Below are positions 62,424 through 64,000 of a stretch of 64,000 nt of DNA, one piece after another. This DNA comes from Pseudomonadota bacterium. GTDB taxonomy: Bacteria > Pseudomonadota > Gammaproteobacteria > Burkholderiales > Rhodocyclaceae. The notes below the pieces were generated by a model. That model saw nothing but the letters and a program-made list of their open reading frames with translations, did not search any database and had not been told where the DNA came from. Made by a program: the position numbers and the translations under genes. The stretch lies in contig JAFEDI010000124.1 in the NCBI GenBank assembly GCA_018241725.1, positions 124,001 to 188,000 of the forward strand, in the 5' to 3' direction. Positions within the stretch are counted from its first letter, which is position 1; the number at the start of each line of letters is the position of its first letter.

Positions 62424-63329
62424 TCAGCGTTCCCAGTAGCCCGGCTCGGCATAGATGCGCTTGAGGTAGTCCATGAAGACGCGCACCTTGGCCGGCAGGT
62501 AGCGCTGCTGCGGATAGACCGCCTGGATCGCGTAGGCCGGCGCGGCGAAGTCGTCAAGCACGGTGACCAGCTCGCCGCGCTTCAGCTCACCTTCGATCTC
62601 CCACGTCGACCGCCAGCCGATGCCGAGGCCCTGCTTGACCCAGCTGTAGAGCAGCTCGCCATCGTTGCAGTCGAGGTTGCCGCTGACCTTCACCGCCACC
62701 ATCTTGCCGTCCTGCAGGAAGGACCAGCCACGCTGCTGGCCGCCCTGCAGGTTGAAGGCCAGGCAGTTGTGGTGGGCCAGGTCGTCCAGCGTGCGCGGCA
62801 CGCCGTGACGCTCGAAATAGGCTGGCGTGCCGCACACCACCCGCCGGTTTCCGGCCAGCCTGACCGCCACGTAGTTGGGGTCGATCACCTCGCCGATGCG
62901 GATCGACATGTCGTAGCCCTCGCGCACCAGGTCCACCACGCTGTCGGTCAGGTTGAAGGACAGCTTGAGGTCCGGATACAGGGCCTGGAAGGTCGGCCCG
63001 TGGGGCGCCACATGGCGCCGCCCGAAGGCCGCTGGCGCCGACACCACCAGGTGGCCGCGCACCGTGTTGCGGCCAGCAGTGATCGCCGACTCCACGTCGT
63101 CGAAGTCCTTGAGCAGCTGGCGCGCCTGTTCGAGGAAACGCTCCCCCAGCTCGGTAAGGTGCAGACCGCGGGTCGAACGGTGCATCAGCTTCACGCCGAG
63201 GCGCCCCTCCAGCGCATCCAGGCGTCGCCCCATGACCACCGGCGTGACCTGCTCGACCAGCGCCGCCGCCGCGAAGCTGCCCTTTTCCGCCACCAGCACG
63301 AAGCTCCTCAGCTCGGTGTAACGATCCAT
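62424..63329 (-). CDS. LysR-family transcriptional regulator
   Basis: A 301-residue regulator of the CrgA/DsdC-like LysR group. The helix-turn-helix is FVLVAEKGSFAAAALVEQVT then PVVMGRRLDALEGRLGVKLM. The effector domain begins GHLVVSAPAAFGRRHVAPHG and continues with VDLVREGYDMSIRIGEV. Its target is not clear: pyruvate kinase lies upstream in the same direction, and the cyclophilin-like gene is convergent, so no divergent partner is present. Confidence 0.9.
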   Translation of the reverse strand: MDRYTELRSFVLVAEKGSFAAAALVEQVTPVVMGRRLDALEGRLGVKLMHRSTRGLHLTELGERFLEQARQLLKDFDDVESAITAGRNTVRGHLVVSAPAAFGRRHVAPHGPTFQALYPDLKLSFNLTDSVVDLVREGYDMSIRIGEVIDPNYVAVRLAGNRRVVCGTPAYFERHGVPRTLDDLAHHNCLAFNLQGGQQRGWSFLQDGKMVAVKVSGNLDCNDGELLYSWVKQGLGIGWRSTWEIEGELKRGELVTVLDDFAAPAYAIQAVYPQQRYLPAKVRVFMDYLKRIYAEPGYWER

Positions 63330-63366
63330 GCGGACCCCTCCTGCGCGGACAGCAGCCGGCCGTCCA

Positions 63367-64000
63367 TCAGGCCCCCGGCACGCGGGCCACGTGCAGCAGG
63401 TTGGTGCTGCCCTGCTGGCCGAAGGGCAGGCCGGCGATGACCACCACCGTGTCGCCCGGCTGTGCCACGCCCTCGCGCAGGGCCGCGGCGGTGGCGTGCT
63501 CGATCATCTCGACCACGTCATGCACCTCGTCGAAGGGCACCGGATGCACGCCCCAGGCGATGGCCAGGCGGCGCGCCGTGGCCTGCCGCGGGGTCAGCGC
63601 CAGGATCGGCGTCACCGGGCGTTCCCGGCTGGCCCGCAGGGCGCTGAAGCCGGAGCTGGTGAAGGCCACCGTGGCGGCCGGTTCGAGCAGGCCGGCGATG
63701 CGGCGCAGCGCGCAGCAGATGGCGTCCGGCGTGGTCGCCGCGGCCGGCGTGTGGCTGGCCTCCAGCTCGCCGCGCCAGGCCGGGTCCTGCTCCACCTCGC
63801 CGATGATGCGGTCCATGATGGCCACCGCCTCCACCGGGTACTGGCCGGAGGCCGACTCGGCGGACAGCATCACCGCGTCGGCACCTTCATATACCGCGGT
63901 GGCCACGTCGGAGGCTTCGGCGCGGGTCGGCACCGGCGCGCTGATCATCGACTCGAGCATCTGCGTCGCCACCACCACCGGCCGGCCGGCGGCCCGCGCG
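63367..64000 (-). CDS. pyk: Pyruvate kinase, C-terminal part (start beyond window)
   Basis: At least 210 residues of pyruvate kinase, open at the window edge. The visible start has [14 protein letters not shown] and [20 protein letters not shown], then [16 protein letters not shown], standard end-of-barrel sequence. The C-terminal regulatory domain ([40 protein letters not shown]) ends [16 protein letters not shown]. It makes pyruvate and ATP from PEP and ADP. The N-terminal catalytic part is missing because it lies outside the window. Confidence 0.95.
   Translation of the reverse strand, partial: ARAAGRPVVVATQMLESMISAPVPTRAEASDVATAVYEGADAVMLSAESASGQYPVEAVAIMDRIIGEVEQDPAWRGELEASHTPAAATTPDAICCALRRIAGLLEPAATVAFTSSGFSALRASRERPVTPILALTPRQATARRLAIAWGVHPVPFDEVHDVVEMIEHATAAALREGVAQPGDTVVVIAGLPFGQQGSTNLLHVARVPGA

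Overview
The window is GC-rich, densely coded chromosomal DNA of a Gram-negative proteobacterium, most likely a betaproteobacterium of the Rhodocyclales (Azospira/Dechlorosoma-like). This is an inference from gene content: a phasin, a PII/Amt operon behind a sigma-54 promoter, several chemoreceptors, branched-chain amino acid ABC transport, a UbiK-type factor, ThrH and an AcoD-type acetaldehyde dehydrogenase. I saw no insertion sequence, phage, CRISPR array or rRNA. Two tRNA genes are present.

Layout. 1-9.7 kb: end of a chemoreceptor, a DsbA-fold isomerase, an ABC-F ATPase, thrH, purU, and the porin-glnK-amtB operon with sigma-54 and NtrC-like sites. 9.7-15.5 kb: YceI, the ComM/YifB ATPase, a Bcr/CflA exporter, a Nudix hydrolase and a SprA-type putative metalloprotease. 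15.6-21.6 kb: a liv operon with two substrate-binding proteins. 21.7-28.8 kb: a BamE-like lipoprotein, an Aer-like chemoreceptor, a sigma-54-type aldehyde dehydrogenase with a DUF779 partner, and a Sel1/TolQ-like/ExbD-like operon. 28.8-32.5 kb: a NarL-type two-component system flanked by three copies of a 17-bp palindromic motif, then SelO. 32.5-40.1 kb: a NapH-like ferredoxin module, an ADP-ribosylglycohydrolase, a Lon-like protease, a phasin with an inverted-repeat operator, and a flavin reductase. 40.2-45.6 kb: an operon of a 996-residue hybrid kinase, an outer membrane porin and a small periplasmic binding protein. 45.6-54.5 kb: an ABC-F ATPase, a PilZ protein, a yybP-ykoY (Mn2+) riboswitch with a TMEM165/GDT1 exporter, an MgtC-like protein, a LysR/MFS pair and a chemoreceptor. 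54.7-55.1 kb: a tRNA-Gly/tRNA-Thr operon. 55.3-57.6 kb: a three-domain fusion of cyclic-nucleotide-binding domain, acetate kinase and PduL phosphotransacylase. 57.7-61.0 kb: an HvfABC/bufferin-type RiPP operon. 61.2-64 kb: an AhpD-like protein, a cyclophilin-like protein, a LysR regulator and the end of pyruvate kinase.

Two loci stand out. The first is the minus-strand operon at 57722-61008. It encodes a small secreted Cys-Gly repeat precursor, a DUF692 enzyme, a DUF2063 partner, a DoxX protein, an ECF-type sigma factor and a zinc-finger anti-sigma-like protein. The last five genes are all linked by 4-bp ATGA overlaps, a strong hairpin separates the precursor from the enzymes, and an ECF-like promoter lies upstream. 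The expected role is a self-regulated, copper (or gold) responsive modified peptide. The second is the 769-residue fusion at 55304-57613, which would join both steps from acetyl-CoA to acetate plus ATP in one chain. It carries a regulatory nucleotide-binding domain, and its kinase phosphate-binding loop departs from the canonical acetate kinase sequence.
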